Assembly: GCA_002406015.1 (NCBI GenBank)
Contig: DHMX01000027.1
Span: 1 to 64,000 of the forward strand
DNA from: Lachnospiraceae bacterium UBA4631
GTDB lineage: Bacteria > Bacillota > Clostridia > Lachnospirales > Lachnospiraceae
DNA: 64,000 bases
Direction: 5' to 3'
Under the pieces are notes generated by a model that saw nothing but the letters and a program-made list of their open reading frames with translations, made no database searches and was not told the origin of the DNA. Shown here piece after piece: positions 7,816 through 15,885 of this stretch. Every line of letters begins with the position of its first letter. Positions within the stretch are counted from its first letter, which is position 1. The position numbers and the translations under genes are program-made.

Positions 7816-8180
7816 GTAAAGTTCTTGTATAATCTTTTTTACATCCACCTATTTTTCTATATTTTCATCCCAAATTCGATATTTTTCTATATTTTTTGAC
7901 ATTCATTTTTTAATTTGCCAAAAAAATGCTTGCTTTTTTGTCGAATTTACTGTATGATGAACTCACATCTTCAGTGTTCAACTGATTATTTCTCTCATTT
8001 CTGTCTTTCGTTTTTTCCCAGATTGGAACAACGGGTAATTTGAGAAGGAATTTATAGTATGTAAAGGGGGCTTCGCTTATGTAATAATCGCTTTTATTCT
8101 ATATTCATGTATATTTCTATTTATTTCTGAATTTATTCAACATCTGATTTTTCTCTAACAAATGAAAGGGGAGTCACTAT
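7816..8180. other. AT-rich intergenic region between csp and the DUF5688 gene
   Basis: No gene is visible. It contains a 15-base direct repeat, ATTTTTCTATATTTT, near 7851 and 7880. It also holds the plus-strand promoter at 7930-7958, followed by a leader of about 215 bases with no clear hairpin or riboswitch. Confidence 0.5.
7930..7958 (+). promoter_or_regulatory. Promoter of the DUF5688 gene
   Basis: -35 TTGCTT, a 17-bp spacer and -10 TATGAT. It would give an unusually long leader of about 215 bases before the start codon at 8181. Confidence 0.55.
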
Positions 8181-9128
8181 ATGACTTACAATCAATTCTT
8201 AAACTATGTAAAGGAGCAAAGTGTATACGAACTGGAGCATCCGGAAGATTATCAGGCATCCATTAATCACATTGTTAAAAATAATGCTGTAGAATACGAC
8301 GGAATCAGTCTTAGAAAGCATGGAGAGGAATTAGCCCCAACGGTCTATCTGAATCCTTTTTATGAACAATATCTGGACGGTCGCCCGCTGAAATCCATTC
8401 TGGGTGAAATCGTTTCCATTCTGCATGATGATGTTCCAAAACTGGAGATTCCTGCCAGTCTTTATGACAATTACGATGCAATCCGTAATTTTATTATTTT
8501 TCAGCTTGTTAATTATAATCGAAATCAGGAGCTATTAAAGGACTGTCCTTATCTTCCGTTCTGCGACCTAGCCATTACATTTCGCTGGCTGGTACATGCG
8601 GATACTCATGGAATTGCATCTTCTCTAATTACGAATCGTGAAGTGGAGCTATGGAATGTTTCTATTCAAGAGTTATATCAGGCAGCAAAGGAAAATACCC
8701 AAAATATTTTTCCTTATTTCATCCAGCCTTTGGATGACTTATTACAGGAATATCTTCCGGATGAGCCGGAATTGCAAGAATTATTTGATACTTCTTCTCC
8801 TGAATTTCAACTCTATATCTTAACAAATCAAGCTAAAATCAATGGTGCCACCTGTCTAATCTATGACGGTATTCTTGCAGCATTTGCTAAACAGCATCAT
8901 TGTGACATCTACATTCTGCCTTCCAGTATTCATGAGGTTCTATTGCTTCCGGCAAGTCCACACATAGAAGAACCGGCACTTCTTTCTCTTGTGCATGATG
9001 CAAATCGTACAATTGTTGCAGATACTGATTTCCTGTCAGATTCCATCTATCGGTATGATGCTGCACGTAATCGCATTATCATGATTCAAAACGACTTAGA
9101 CGAGACAGATTCTTCATCACAATTCTAA
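8181..9128 (+). CDS. DUF5688 family protein
   Basis: The 315-residue soluble protein has no signal peptide or membrane segment. The beginning (MTYNQFLNYVKEQ), the central ILFVN-type segment FIIFQLVNYNRNQELLKDCPYLPFCDLAITFRW, the SSLITN motif and the late IYILPSSIHEVLLLP identify a Lachnospiraceae family of unknown function (DUF5688). Members are often found in several copies per genome. It stands alone between a promoter and a bidirectional terminator. The start follows AAAGGGGAG. No catalytic motif is visible, so no function is proposed. Confidence 0.8.
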   Translation: MTYNQFLNYVKEQSVYELEHPEDYQASINHIVKNNAVEYDGISLRKHGEELAPTVYLNPFYEQYLDGRPLKSILGEIVSILHDDVPKLEIPASLYDNYDAIRNFIIFQLVNYNRNQELLKDCPYLPFCDLAITFRWLVHADTHGIASSLITNREVELWNVSIQELYQAAKENTQNIFPYFIQPLDDLLQEYLPDEPELQELFDTSSPEFQLYILTNQAKINGATCLIYDGILAAFAKQHHCDIYILPSSIHEVLLLPASPHIEEPALLSLVHDANRTIVADTDFLSDSIYRYDAARNRIIMIQNDLDETDSSSQF

Positions 9129-9134
9129 AAAGCA

Positions 9135-9167
9135 AAAGGGTATCTGCACAAACCTGCAGTACCCTTT
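9135..9167. terminator. Bidirectional terminator between DUF5688 gene and hisC
   Basis: AAAGGGTA-CTGCA pairs with TGCAG-TACCCTTT across the gap between two convergent genes. T-rich sequence follows on both strands. Confidence 0.75.
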
Positions 9168-9188
9168 CTCTCTTTTATTTACTTTTAT

Positions 9189-10244
9189 TTATGATTCCTT
9201 CAGGTATTCCTTTAAAAATTGCAATAGCTGTTGCATTTCTTCATCTGTACCGATGGTAATTCTTAAATAATTATCAATTCTTGGTTGCTTAAAATACCGT
9301 ACATAGATATTTTTTTCTTTCGCTGCCTTGAAAATATCTTCTGCTGCTGCATTTTTATGAGTTGCAAATATAAAGTTTGCCTTGGAATCCGGAAATTCAA
9401 AGCCAAGCTTTCTCATTTCTTCCTCAAACCATGCTCTGGTCTTTACAATCTTACCTACTGTTTCCTGAAAATAAGCCTCATCCTTTAAGGATTCTACACC
9501 AAGCTCTATAGATGGACGGTTCATAGTATAGGAATTAAAGGAATACTTAACATTATTTAATGCCTGTATCAGCTCCGGATTTCCGATTGCATATCCGATT
9601 CGAAGTCCTGCCATGGAACGCGACTTTGAAAAGGTTCTTACCACTAACAAATTTTCATAGCTATCGATTAAAGCCAATGCGGATGTACCACCGAAATCAA
9701 TATATGCCTCGTCTACGATTACAACCACATCGGTATTATGCTGCAATATATCCTCTATAAATTCCAGATTTTCACAAATACCTGTCGGGGCATTCGGGTT
9801 CGGAAATATGACACCGCCGTTTTCCTTATAATAGTCTTCCTTTTGTATCCGAAACTGTTCATTCAGTGCCGGCTGCTCGTATGGAATCCGATATAGCTTT
9901 GCCCATACATCATAAAAGGAATAGGTCACATCCGGAAACAAAATCGGCTTCGGAGAATTAAAAAAGGTAAGAAACGACATTGCCAGCACATCATCGGAAC
10001 CGACACCTACAAATACCTGCTTGTCTGTAACCCCATGATAATCCGCAATACTATGGACTAGGTCGGTCGCTGCCGGGTCCGGATATAGCCGCAGCGTATC
10101 ACAATCTTCCTTTACCGCCTGTACTCTCGGTGACGGTCCATATGGATTTTCATTTGTATTTAGCTTGATTACATTCTGTTGCTTTGGCTGCTCTCCCGGT
10201 GTATACGGTTCTACAGTTCTGACGTTATCTCTCCACTGACTCAT
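9189..10244 (-). CDS. hisC: Histidinol-phosphate aminotransferase
   Basis: This PLP-dependent class I/II aminotransferase converts imidazole-acetol phosphate and glutamate to histidinol phosphate. The 351-residue product shows NTNENPYGPSP (29-39), FPNPNAPTG (147-155), VDEAYIDF (177-184), the PLP lysine K207 in TFSKSRSMAG, and R215 in LRIGYAIG. Length fits HisC. It is the third gene of an apparent operon with an ECF S component and a DUF1893 protein, 45 bases after the latter; no other his gene is in the window. A broader HisC/Cob-type role (for example CobD-like) is possible given the transporter neighbour, but the sequence looks like standard HisC. Confidence 0.85.
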   Translation of the reverse strand: MSQWRDNVRTVEPYTPGEQPKQQNVIKLNTNENPYGPSPRVQAVKEDCDTLRLYPDPAATDLVHSIADYHGVTDKQVFVGVGSDDVLAMSFLTFFNSPKPILFPDVTYSFYDVWAKLYRIPYEQPALNEQFRIQKEDYYKENGGVIFPNPNAPTGICENLEFIEDILQHNTDVVVIVDEAYIDFGGTSALALIDSYENLLVVRTFSKSRSMAGLRIGYAIGNPELIQALNNVKYSFNSYTMNRPSIELGVESLKDEAYFQETVGKIVKTRAWFEEEMRKLGFEFPDSKANFIFATHKNAAAEDIFKAAKEKNIYVRYFKQPRIDNYLRITIGTDEEMQQLLQFLKEYLKES

Positions 10245-10289
10245 GGTTTTGCCTTCGCTCCTTTTCTGTGCCGATTTCTCTCATGTTAT

Positions 10290-10721
10290 TTAATGCAGCT
10301 CCATTGCTTTACACTTTTGGTGAATTGCTTCATATGCCTCTTCCGGTGTATTACAGGTACGCACTGCTTCTTCCATCGGACAATTCCCTGTATTATTCCG
10401 ATTCCGGATATTCTCTATCAGATTTCCATACTCTACCTGTATACCATGTGCTTCACAGACTGCCAGACCGGCACGACTGATTACGCAAGCATACAAATAA
10501 TCTACACCTAATAACACATATAAATATGCTGCTGCTTTTCCCACAACCGTATCTGCCGCTGCATATCCGGCTGCGTCCATCCCTGTATCTAACCAATGCA
10601 GTAACGGTACAAGCCCCCGTTCCTGACTGGTATAGATTTGTTCACCTTTGCACAATACGCAGGTATATAAATGTGTTCCTATCTGCGTATGTACCTGATT
10701 CCAATCACTCTTGACTGACAT
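10290..10721 (-). CDS. DUF1893 protein (TM1506-like, deaminase fold)
   Basis: The 143-residue product has CVLCKGEQIYTSQERGLVPLLHWL followed by AADTVVGKAAAYLYVLLGV, the DUF1893 signature. The Thermotoga member TM1506 was reported to have a cytidine-deaminase-like fold with no assigned reaction. It lacks the paired-cysteine zinc motif (PCxxC) of true deaminases, so deamination is unlikely. Its first 17 bases overlap the end of the ECF S-component gene, indicating translational coupling and perhaps a shared substrate. Confidence 0.8.
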   Translation of the reverse strand: MSVKSDWNQVHTQIGTHLYTCVLCKGEQIYTSQERGLVPLLHWLDTGMDAAGYAAADTVVGKAAAYLYVLLGVDYLYACVISRAGLAVCEAHGIQVEYGNLIENIRNRNNTGNCPMEEAVRTCNTPEEAYEAIHQKCKAMELH

Positions 10722-11277
10722 AGCAATGCTCCAGCCAGAATATAATTAACGGAAGTAAACTCCACTGTAACAGCAAGCCCGGTATTCCGGTAACAATACT
10801 GTTCCAAATTACCGATACTGAAACTGCTTCATTTCCAAACGCATAGACTGCCAACAGGATGGCAATGGCACGTACTCCACGTCCGGAAACCTGTGCTATT
10901 AATACTTTTAAGATGGTCGGTATCTTCACTTCTTTCAGCAAACCGGCACACAGACCATAAATGCATAATTCCAGCATCATGAATGGAAGCATACCTGCCT
11001 TTGGCATTCCTGACAATGCATAGCTTGCAAGAGGTCCCAAAAGTCCTGCAATGGCACCTGCATACGGTCCTGCAATCAGTCCCACCAACAGAATCGGTAA
11101 GTGCATCGGTAAAAATGTTTCGCCAACGGCTGTACCCTGTCCCGAAACAGCACCGATTATATGAAATATCTGCGGTACTGCAACTGCGGCAACAATCGCC
11201 GTTATCGTTGCAATCGTCTGCTGTTTCACTGAAAGTCGCTTAATAGGTACTGCTGCTTTTACTTGTTGTCTCATCAT
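10705..11277 (-). CDS. ECF transporter substrate-binding (S) component
   Basis: The 190-residue integral membrane protein has about six helices. After VAVPQIFHIIG comes a GETFLPMHLPILLVGLIAGPYAGAIAGLLGPLASYALSGMP stretch typical of ECF S components. It would dock on a shared EcfA/A'/T module that is not in this window. The ligand cannot be read from the sequence; vitamins or their precursors are usual. Start: two tandem ATGs after AAAGGAAAGGAATT; the first is used. The downstream DUF1893 gene overlaps by 17 bases, and hisC follows. I see no riboswitch in the short leader. Confidence 0.8.
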   Translation of the reverse strand: MMRQQVKAAVPIKRLSVKQQTIATITAIVAAVAVPQIFHIIGAVSGQGTAVGETFLPMHLPILLVGLIAGPYAGAIAGLLGPLASYALSGMPKAGMLPFMMLELCIYGLCAGLLKEVKIPTILKVLIAQVSGRGVRAIAILLAVYAFGNEAVSVSVIWNSIVTGIPGLLLQWSLLPLIIFWLEHCYVSQE

Positions 11278-11311
11278 GTTTTAATTCCTTTCCTTTTTAT
11301 TGTTGAATTTT

Positions 11312-11340
11312 ATTTTACTGCCTTATTGCATTTCCTACAA
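11312..11340 (-). promoter_or_regulatory. Promoter of the ECF-DUF1893-hisC operon
   Basis: On the minus strand -35 TTGTAG (11335-11340), a 17-bp spacer and -10 TAAAAT (11312-11317). The leader is about 30 bases, too short for a riboswitch. Confidence 0.6.
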
Positions 11341-11423
11341 GTAGTAATTCAAAAATAGTATAAATTATGAAAATCTTCCCCTTTTTCCGCAGGCTCCTGT
11401 TCCATCACATTCGCCCACATCAT

Positions 11424-12227
11424 CTATTTTAGAAATTTATATCCTTGTTTTTCTTCTAATATCATCATTTGATGTATAGCTATCTTATTCAATTTTATTA
11501 ATCTTTCATTTTGAGGAACCTTATCTTCTATCAACACTGCATTAATGTTTTCCATATTAGACAAACATATCAATTCATTCATAGATGCATAATCTCTAAT
11601 ATTACCTTTTAAATTAGGATGATTATCTCTCCACTGTTTTGCTGTCATACCAAACAATGCAACATTTAAAACATCTGCTTCCGAAGCATAGATAATAGAT
11701 GTCTGTTGACTCGTTAATTCTTTTGGAATAAGATTTTCTTTTATCGCATCTGTATGAATCCAATAATTTATTTTTGTAAGTTCTCTTTTGGCATTCCAGC
11801 CTAATTGTTCTTGTTCTTTTTCCTTAAGTCGTTCAAACTCTTTAATCAAATATATCTTAAATTCCGGGCTTATCCACATTCCAAATTCAAATGCTATATC
11901 CTTATATGCATATGTACCACCATATCTTCCAGCCTTTGCAAATATTCCAATCGCATTTGTTTTCTCTGTCCATTCTTTTACGCTAATCTTATAGCTATTC
12001 AAACCAGCATGACTTCTAATTATGGCGAATTCGCCATAATTAAAATCCGGATTATGTATCTGTTCCCAAATCCCCAAAAATTCCACTGTGTTACGATTTC
12101 TCAACCAATCAGAAATAAAAAAATCCCCATCTTTGACCTTTAACATATCCGTAAGAGAAATATAATCTTTATCATCACGAGTCAAAATTGATATTTCTGT
12201 TCCCTGTACTTCTACACTTTTTCCCAT
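11424..12227 (-). CDS. KilA-N domain protein
   Basis: The 267-residue product carries a KilA-N DNA-binding domain in its first half: YISLTDML, SDWLRNRNTVEFLGIWE, and TNAIGIFAKAGRYGGTYAYKDIAFEFGMWISPEFKIYLIKEFERLK (about 70-135). The C-terminal part (about 150-260) includes NVALFGMTAKQWRDNHP and AIHQMMILE, seen in free-standing bacterial KilA-N proteins. The family is best known from phage antirepressors and poxviruses. The gene is more AT-rich than its neighbours, has its own strong promoter, and stands alone between housekeeping operons, consistent with horizontal arrival. A 26-bp perfect palindrome lies inside the coding sequence at 12017-12042. Start follows GAGGAGGTAGATGT. Confidence 0.85.
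   Translation of the reverse strand: MGKSVEVQGTEISILTRDDKDYISLTDMLKVKDGDFFISDWLRNRNTVEFLGIWEQIHNPDFNYGEFAIIRSHAGLNSYKISVKEWTEKTNAIGIFAKAGRYGGTYAYKDIAFEFGMWISPEFKIYLIKEFERLKEKEQEQLGWNAKRELTKINYWIHTDAIKENLIPKELTSQQTSIIYASEADVLNVALFGMTAKQWRDNHPNLKGNIRDYASMNELICLSNMENINAVLIEDKVPQNERLIKLNKIAIHQMMILEEKQGYKFLK
12017..12042. repeat. 26-bp perfect palindrome inside the KilA-N gene
   Basis: Each 13-base arm reads TAATTATGGCGAA / TTCGCCATAATTA, meeting at a central GAATTC, with no mismatch. In frame it encodes NYGEFAII. It sits between the helices that precede and follow the KilA-N loop, where homologues as I remember them have other, non-palindromic residues. Confidence 0.85.
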
Positions 12228-12267
12228 ACATCTACCTCCTCACAAACATATATTCTTCTTTAGAACT

Positions 12268-12296
12268 ATTATAAAGTATTACCATGCCTTTTTCAA
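12268..12296 (-). promoter_or_regulatory. Strong promoter of the KilA-N gene
   Basis: On the minus strand -35 TTGAAA (12291-12296), a 17-bp spacer and consensus -10 TATAAT (12268-12273). Inverted 10-mers ACAAACATAT / ATATGTTTGT near 12242 and 12299 bracket the promoter. Confidence 0.75.
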
Positions 12297-12420
12297 GAAC
12301 ATATGTTTGTTTTTGTAAATATAATTCATACATGTATTAAAACTTCCCAAATATGACTATCCGTACATCCAAATTTAAAATCCATGGTCAACCGTGCATC
12401 CAAAGAGCAACAAAAATTAA

Positions 12421-12455
12421 AAAGACGGTCTGCACAACTGTCATAACCGTCTTTT
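12421..12455 (-). terminator. Terminator of the prfA operon
   Basis: AAAGACGGT and ACCGTCTTT form a 9-bp stem with a 16-base loop. On the minus strand it is followed by five T residues. T residues also follow on the plus strand, so it may work both ways. Just beyond it, two copies of CCGT(A/G)CATCCAAA lie 31 bases apart (12361, 12392), of unknown meaning. Confidence 0.8.
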
Positions 12456-12520
12456 CATTACTTGTTTTCAAAATATTTTACTCTGTCGCAATCCTCAGAA
12501 GCCGCATAAAATAAGGCTTT

Positions 12521-13594
12521 TTACTCCATTTCGTTCATGCGGCTTAACTTGGCTGCCTGGTCCGCAGCAATACATGCATCCACAATTTCCTGAATATCTC
12601 CGTTCATAATCTTATCAAGCTTATATAAGGTTAAGTTAATCCGGTGGTCTGTAACACGTCCCTGCGGGAAGTTATAGGTCCGAATCTTTTCTGAACGGTC
12701 TCCGGTTCCAATCTGGCTTCTTCTGGCTTCTGCCTCTGCATCATGTTGCTTCTGCTGCTCCATATCATATAATTTTGCACGTAACAGGGCAAATGCCTTT
12801 TCCTTATTCTGAAGCTGTGATTTTTCTGTCTGACTGTAAATTACTATTCCGGTTGGATAATGTGTCAATCGCACCGCAGAATCCGTTGTATTGACACACT
12901 GACCACCGTTACCGGATGCACGCATAACATCAATTCGAATATCTTTTTCGTTAATTTCAACATCCACATCCTCTGCCTCCGGCATCACTGCAACGGTAAT
13001 GGTAGAGGTATGAATCCTTCCTCCGGACTCAGTTTCCGGTACTCTCTGTACCCGATGTACACCGGATTCATATTTCATTACAGAATAAGCACCCGTACCG
13101 GTAATCATAAAGGTTACACTCTTCATACCGCCGATTCCGATTTCTTCACACTCCATCAATTCTACCTTCCAGCGTTTGCTTTCCGCATAATGAACATACA
13201 TACGGTAAATCTCCGCAGCAAATAATGCTGCCTCATCTCCACCGGCACCGGCACGAATCTCCACAATTACATTTTTATCATCATTCGGGTCCTTCGGCAG
13301 CAATAAAATTTTTAACTGCTGCTCACAGGCAGCCAGTGCTTCCTTCCCCTCTGCCAGTTCTTCCTTTGCCAGCTCCCGCATATCCTCATCCGGGTCATTT
13401 AACATAGCCAGACTTTCATCAATCGTCTGCTTTGCATTTTTATATTCCTGATATTTTTCAACCAATGGTGTCAAATCACTGTATTCCTTCATTAGTTTCC
13501 GATAACGGTTCTGGTCATTTGCCGTATCCGGAGCATTTAATGACTCCTGTATCTCCTCATATCGCACTAATAAATCCTCTAATCTGTCAAACAT
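12521..13594 (-). CDS. prfA: Peptide chain release factor 1
   Basis: RF1 recognises UAA/UAG and triggers peptide release on the ribosome. The 357-residue product has the catalytic GGQ at 230-232 (SGNGGQCVN) and the codon-recognition PxT-type tripeptide PET at 186-188 in RVPETESGGRIHTS. The ATG at 13594 is preferred over an upstream frame extension because AGGAGG stands seven bases before it, inside the end of prmC. It is last in the rpmE-yqhQ-prmC-prfA series. PrmC, encoded just upstream, methylates the glutamine of this GGQ motif. Confidence 0.97.
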   Translation of the reverse strand: MFDRLEDLLVRYEEIQESLNAPDTANDQNRYRKLMKEYSDLTPLVEKYQEYKNAKQTIDESLAMLNDPDEDMRELAKEELAEGKEALAACEQQLKILLLPKDPNDDKNVIVEIRAGAGGDEAALFAAEIYRMYVHYAESKRWKVELMECEEIGIGGMKSVTFMITGTGAYSVMKYESGVHRVQRVPETESGGRIHTSTITVAVMPEAEDVDVEINEKDIRIDVMRASGNGGQCVNTTDSAVRLTHYPTGIVIYSQTEKSQLQNKEKAFALLRAKLYDMEQQKQHDAEAEARRSQIGTGDRSEKIRTYNFPQGRVTDHRINLTLYKLDKIMNGDIQEIVDACIAADQAAKLSRMNEME

Positions 13595-13595
13595 T

Positions 13596-14480
13596 CTAAA
13601 CCTCCTGTATGTCCTCACTGTTTCCGGCATATATAACCCGATTCAAGCCTGCCAAATCCTTCACTACGGTAATATTGTAAAACCCTGTATCTGCAAGTAA
13701 TTTTCCGACATCCTCTGCCTGATTATAGCCAATCTCAAAAAACAAATACCCTGCATCCTCTAAATACTGCATTGCCTGTTTCGTAATTGCCCGATAGAAT
13801 TTTAAGCCGTCCTCTGCCCCATCCAGTGCCAGTCTCGGCTCATGGTTCAATACCTCCGGCATCAGAGTATCTACCTCCTGACTTTTAATGTACGGAGGAT
13901 TGGATACGATAATGTCATATCTGCCACCTATCTTATCAAACAAATCACTTTCTATCAACTCTGCTTCTGCATCCAGCCTTATTTTGTTAAGACCAGCCAC
14001 CTGCAATGCTTCTTTTGAAATATCAGCCAGTGTTACCAGCGGCTTTGCATATATATCCGGTCTTTTCTGCATCTGCTTCCATAGGCTGATTCCGATACAA
14101 CCGGAGCCACAGCACAAATCCAAGATTCTGCATTCACGTCCCTGCCTTTTAGCTTTCGGACTATTTAACACCGTTTCTACCAAGACCTCGGTATCCTGCC
14201 TTGGTATCAGAACATTTTCATTTACCTGAAACGAATATCCCATAAATTCCTGTTCGCCTGTAATATATTGTAACGGTTCATGCAGACTTCTTCTTTCAAT
14301 TGCCCTATCATACTGTTTTATATCTGCCTCTGCCACCTCTCGCTCCGGATGAAGCAGCAGCTCCGAATGGCTGCATTTTAATACCCACTCCAGAATATAG
14401 CCTGCATCCAATCTGGCATTTTCAATTCCTGCTTCAGACAGAGTCTTATAGCCCTTCATCCAAAGCTTCTGAATCTTCAT
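13596..14480 (-). CDS. prmC: Release factor glutamine methyltransferase
   Basis: PrmC (HemK) uses SAM to methylate the GGQ glutamine of release factors. The 294-residue product has an N-terminal helical substrate-binding domain and a Rossmann methyltransferase core: the SAM loop ILDLCCGSGCIGISL (119-133), D153 in LADIS, and the catalytic NPPY at 194-197. I place the start at ATG 14480, preceded by GAGGAAG; it overlaps the acidic tail of yqhQ by 35 bases. The longer frame adds a lysine-rich shadow of that tail and is rejected. An ATG at 14459 is a weaker alternative with no ribosome binding site. Confidence 0.95.
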   Translation of the reverse strand: MKIQKLWMKGYKTLSEAGIENARLDAGYILEWVLKCSHSELLLHPEREVAEADIKQYDRAIERRSLHEPLQYITGEQEFMGYSFQVNENVLIPRQDTEVLVETVLNSPKAKRQGRECRILDLCCGSGCIGISLWKQMQKRPDIYAKPLVTLADISKEALQVAGLNKIRLDAEAELIESDLFDKIGGRYDIIVSNPPYIKSQEVDTLMPEVLNHEPRLALDGAEDGLKFYRAITKQAMQYLEDAGYLFFEIGYNQAEDVGKLLADTGFYNITVVKDLAGLNRVIYAGNSEDIQEV

Positions 14481-15483
14481 TTTCGTCTTCCTCGTCTTCG
14501 TTTTTGTCTTTGTTTTTGCCTTTATTCTCTTCTCTATTCCCGGCTTCCTTCTGTTCCATATCTTTCCGTAATTCTTCCTGATAGGCTCTCCAATCCAGAA
14601 CACCCTCTACAGATGCGATAGCCACCTCCAGCATATCCAAATCCGGTTCTTTGGTTGTTAACCGCTGCACCCATAATCCCGGTGCACTTAACGCCTTTAC
14701 AATCCAGGAATCATTTCTGCCTGCCAATCTTATAAACTCATACGATACTCCCGCTATCACAGGAACCAAAAGCAACCGCAGTACAATCCGCAGTATTGCA
14801 TTGTCCACATTAATAACCATAAAGAACAAAATACTGATAATCATAACAATGAACAAGAAGCTCGTTCCGCACCGCTTATGAAACCGGCTGTATTTCTGTA
14901 CATTTTCCGGTGTTAACGGTTCTCCGGCTTCCAGACAGTTAATGCTCTTATGTTCTGCCCCATGGTACATAAATACCCGCTTCATATCATTCATCAGGGA
15001 GATACTAAAGACATACAGCAGGAATATTGCCAGTCGGATAACCCCCTCGATTAAAGCTACTACCACATTACTGCTGATTCCTTTTCGTATAAACTCTGCA
15101 AGCCATGCCGGAAGTAAAATAAATAAGCCGACTGCAAGAATAATAGAAATGGCAACCGTTATAAACATCAACAGCCCTTCCCCACCTTTTTTTGCAGCCT
15201 TTCCGGCAGGACTATCCTTTTTCGTTTCTTCCTCTTCTTCCTCATAAAAGCTGGCAGAATAGGTCAAGGTTTTCGTTCCGATTACCAGTGATTCAATAAA
15301 ATTAACTACTCCGCGAATAATCGGAAGTCGAAAAAATGCACTCTGCTCTCCGATTGGTGTATATGTTTCTTTTTTTACTTCGATGCTCCCGTCCGGCTTT
15401 CGAACCGCAATTGCGTATTGGTCCTGATTCTTCATCATGACCCCTTCTATAACTGCCTGACCGCCTATATATACTCGTTTCAT
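14446..15483 (-). CDS. yqhQ: DUF1385 membrane protein, YqhQ-like
   Basis: The 345-residue product starts at ATG 15483, five bases after GGAGG. It opens with YIGGQAVIEGVMMK, the hallmark of DUF1385/YqhQ, followed by four or so membrane helices (about 100-125, 135-160, 210-230 and 235-255) and the conserved YHGAEHKSINCLE and RCGTSFLF motifs. The molecular role is unknown. The C-terminus ends in a long charged tail (about 310-345, rich in K, E, D and N), unusually acidic and repetitive. It sits between rpmE and prmC, with a terminator-like hairpin immediately upstream of its ribosome binding site. Confidence 0.92.
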   Translation of the reverse strand: MKRVYIGGQAVIEGVMMKNQDQYAIAVRKPDGSIEVKKETYTPIGEQSAFFRLPIIRGVVNFIESLVIGTKTLTYSASFYEEEEEETKKDSPAGKAAKKGGEGLLMFITVAISIILAVGLFILLPAWLAEFIRKGISSNVVVALIEGVIRLAIFLLYVFSISLMNDMKRVFMYHGAEHKSINCLEAGEPLTPENVQKYSRFHKRCGTSFLFIVMIISILFFMVINVDNAILRIVLRLLLVPVIAGVSYEFIRLAGRNDSWIVKALSAPGLWVQRLTTKEPDLDMLEVAIASVEGVLDWRAYQEELRKDMEQKEAGNREENKGKNKDKNEDEEDENEDSEALDEGL

Positions 15484-15502
15484 GCAAGCCTCCATACTGA
15501 AA

Positions 15503-15530
15503 AAGGTTGGGATTATTCAATCCCAACCTT
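15503..15530 (-). terminator. Terminator between rpmE and yqhQ
   Basis: AAGGTTGGGAT and ATCCCAACCTT form an 11-bp stem with a 6-base loop and a T5 tail on the minus strand. It ends about 20 bases before the yqhQ start codon, leaving no room for a separate promoter. Confidence 0.8.
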
Positions 15531-15545
15531 ATCACTTCTTATTTC

Positions 15546-15749
15546 CTACTGATTTACACCATACTTACGATTGAACTTATCAATACGTCCACGAGCCTGT
15601 GCTGCCTTCTGCTGTCCAGTGTAGAATGAATGACACTTAGAGCAAATTTCTACGTGGATATCCTCTTTTGTTGAACCTGTAACAAATTCGTTACCACAGT
15701 TGCAGACAACCTTAGCCTGATAATAATCTGGATGGATTCCCTGTTTCAT
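15546..15749 (-). CDS. rpmE: 50S ribosomal protein L31, zinc-binding type
   Basis: The 67-residue protein has four cysteines, C16, C18, C36 and C39, in the CxC...CxxC arrangement of the zinc-containing form. The start is the ATG at 15749, eight bases after GAGG; the GTG at 15758 would overlap the ribosome binding site. It follows rho on the same strand, as in many Bacillota, but has its own promoter and a structured leader. Confidence 0.97.
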   Translation of the reverse strand: MKQGIHPDYYQAKVVCNCGNEFVTGSTKEDIHVEICSKCHSFYTGQQKAAQARGRIDKFNRKYGVNQ

Positions 15750-15781
15750 CTTTTTCACCTCACCGTTATTCTTATCTATTC

Positions 15782-15808
15782 GAGCAGGCTTTCGCCTATC
15801 GTTCGCTC
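15782..15808 (-). ncRNA. Structured leader of rpmE, candidate L31 autoregulatory element
   Basis: On the minus strand, an outer stem GAGC/GCUC encloses a 7-base one-sided bulge (GAACGAU) and an inner stem AGGC/GCCU capped by a GAAA tetraloop. It lies early in the transcript, about 35 bases before the rpmE ribosome binding site. Leader RNAs upstream of L31 genes, including a Firmicutes class, have been described; I infer, but cannot confirm, that this belongs to it. Confidence 0.55.
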
Positions 15809-15820
15809 AACAACTTCCTT

Positions 15821-15849
15821 ATTTTATCATACAGTATTATCGAATGCAA
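15821..15849 (-). promoter_or_regulatory. Promoter of rpmE
   Basis: On the minus strand -35 TTGCAT (15844-15849), a 17-bp spacer and -10 TAAAAT (15821-15826). It gives a leader of about 65 bases that contains the GAAA-capped hairpin. Confidence 0.7.
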
Positions 15850-15885
15850 GTCTTTTTCCAAATAAATATTCAGAAATTTACAGTT

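Noticed and set aside
11278..11423. Possible riboswitch before the ECF transporter gene
   Set aside because: The promoter found at 11312-11340 leaves a leader of about 30 bases, too short for any riboswitch.
12361..12404. Two 13-base direct copies CCGT(A/G)CATCCAAA with 31-base period, thought of as a CRISPR-like or phage attachment site
   Set aside because: Only two short copies with no array, no cas genes and no integrase nearby.
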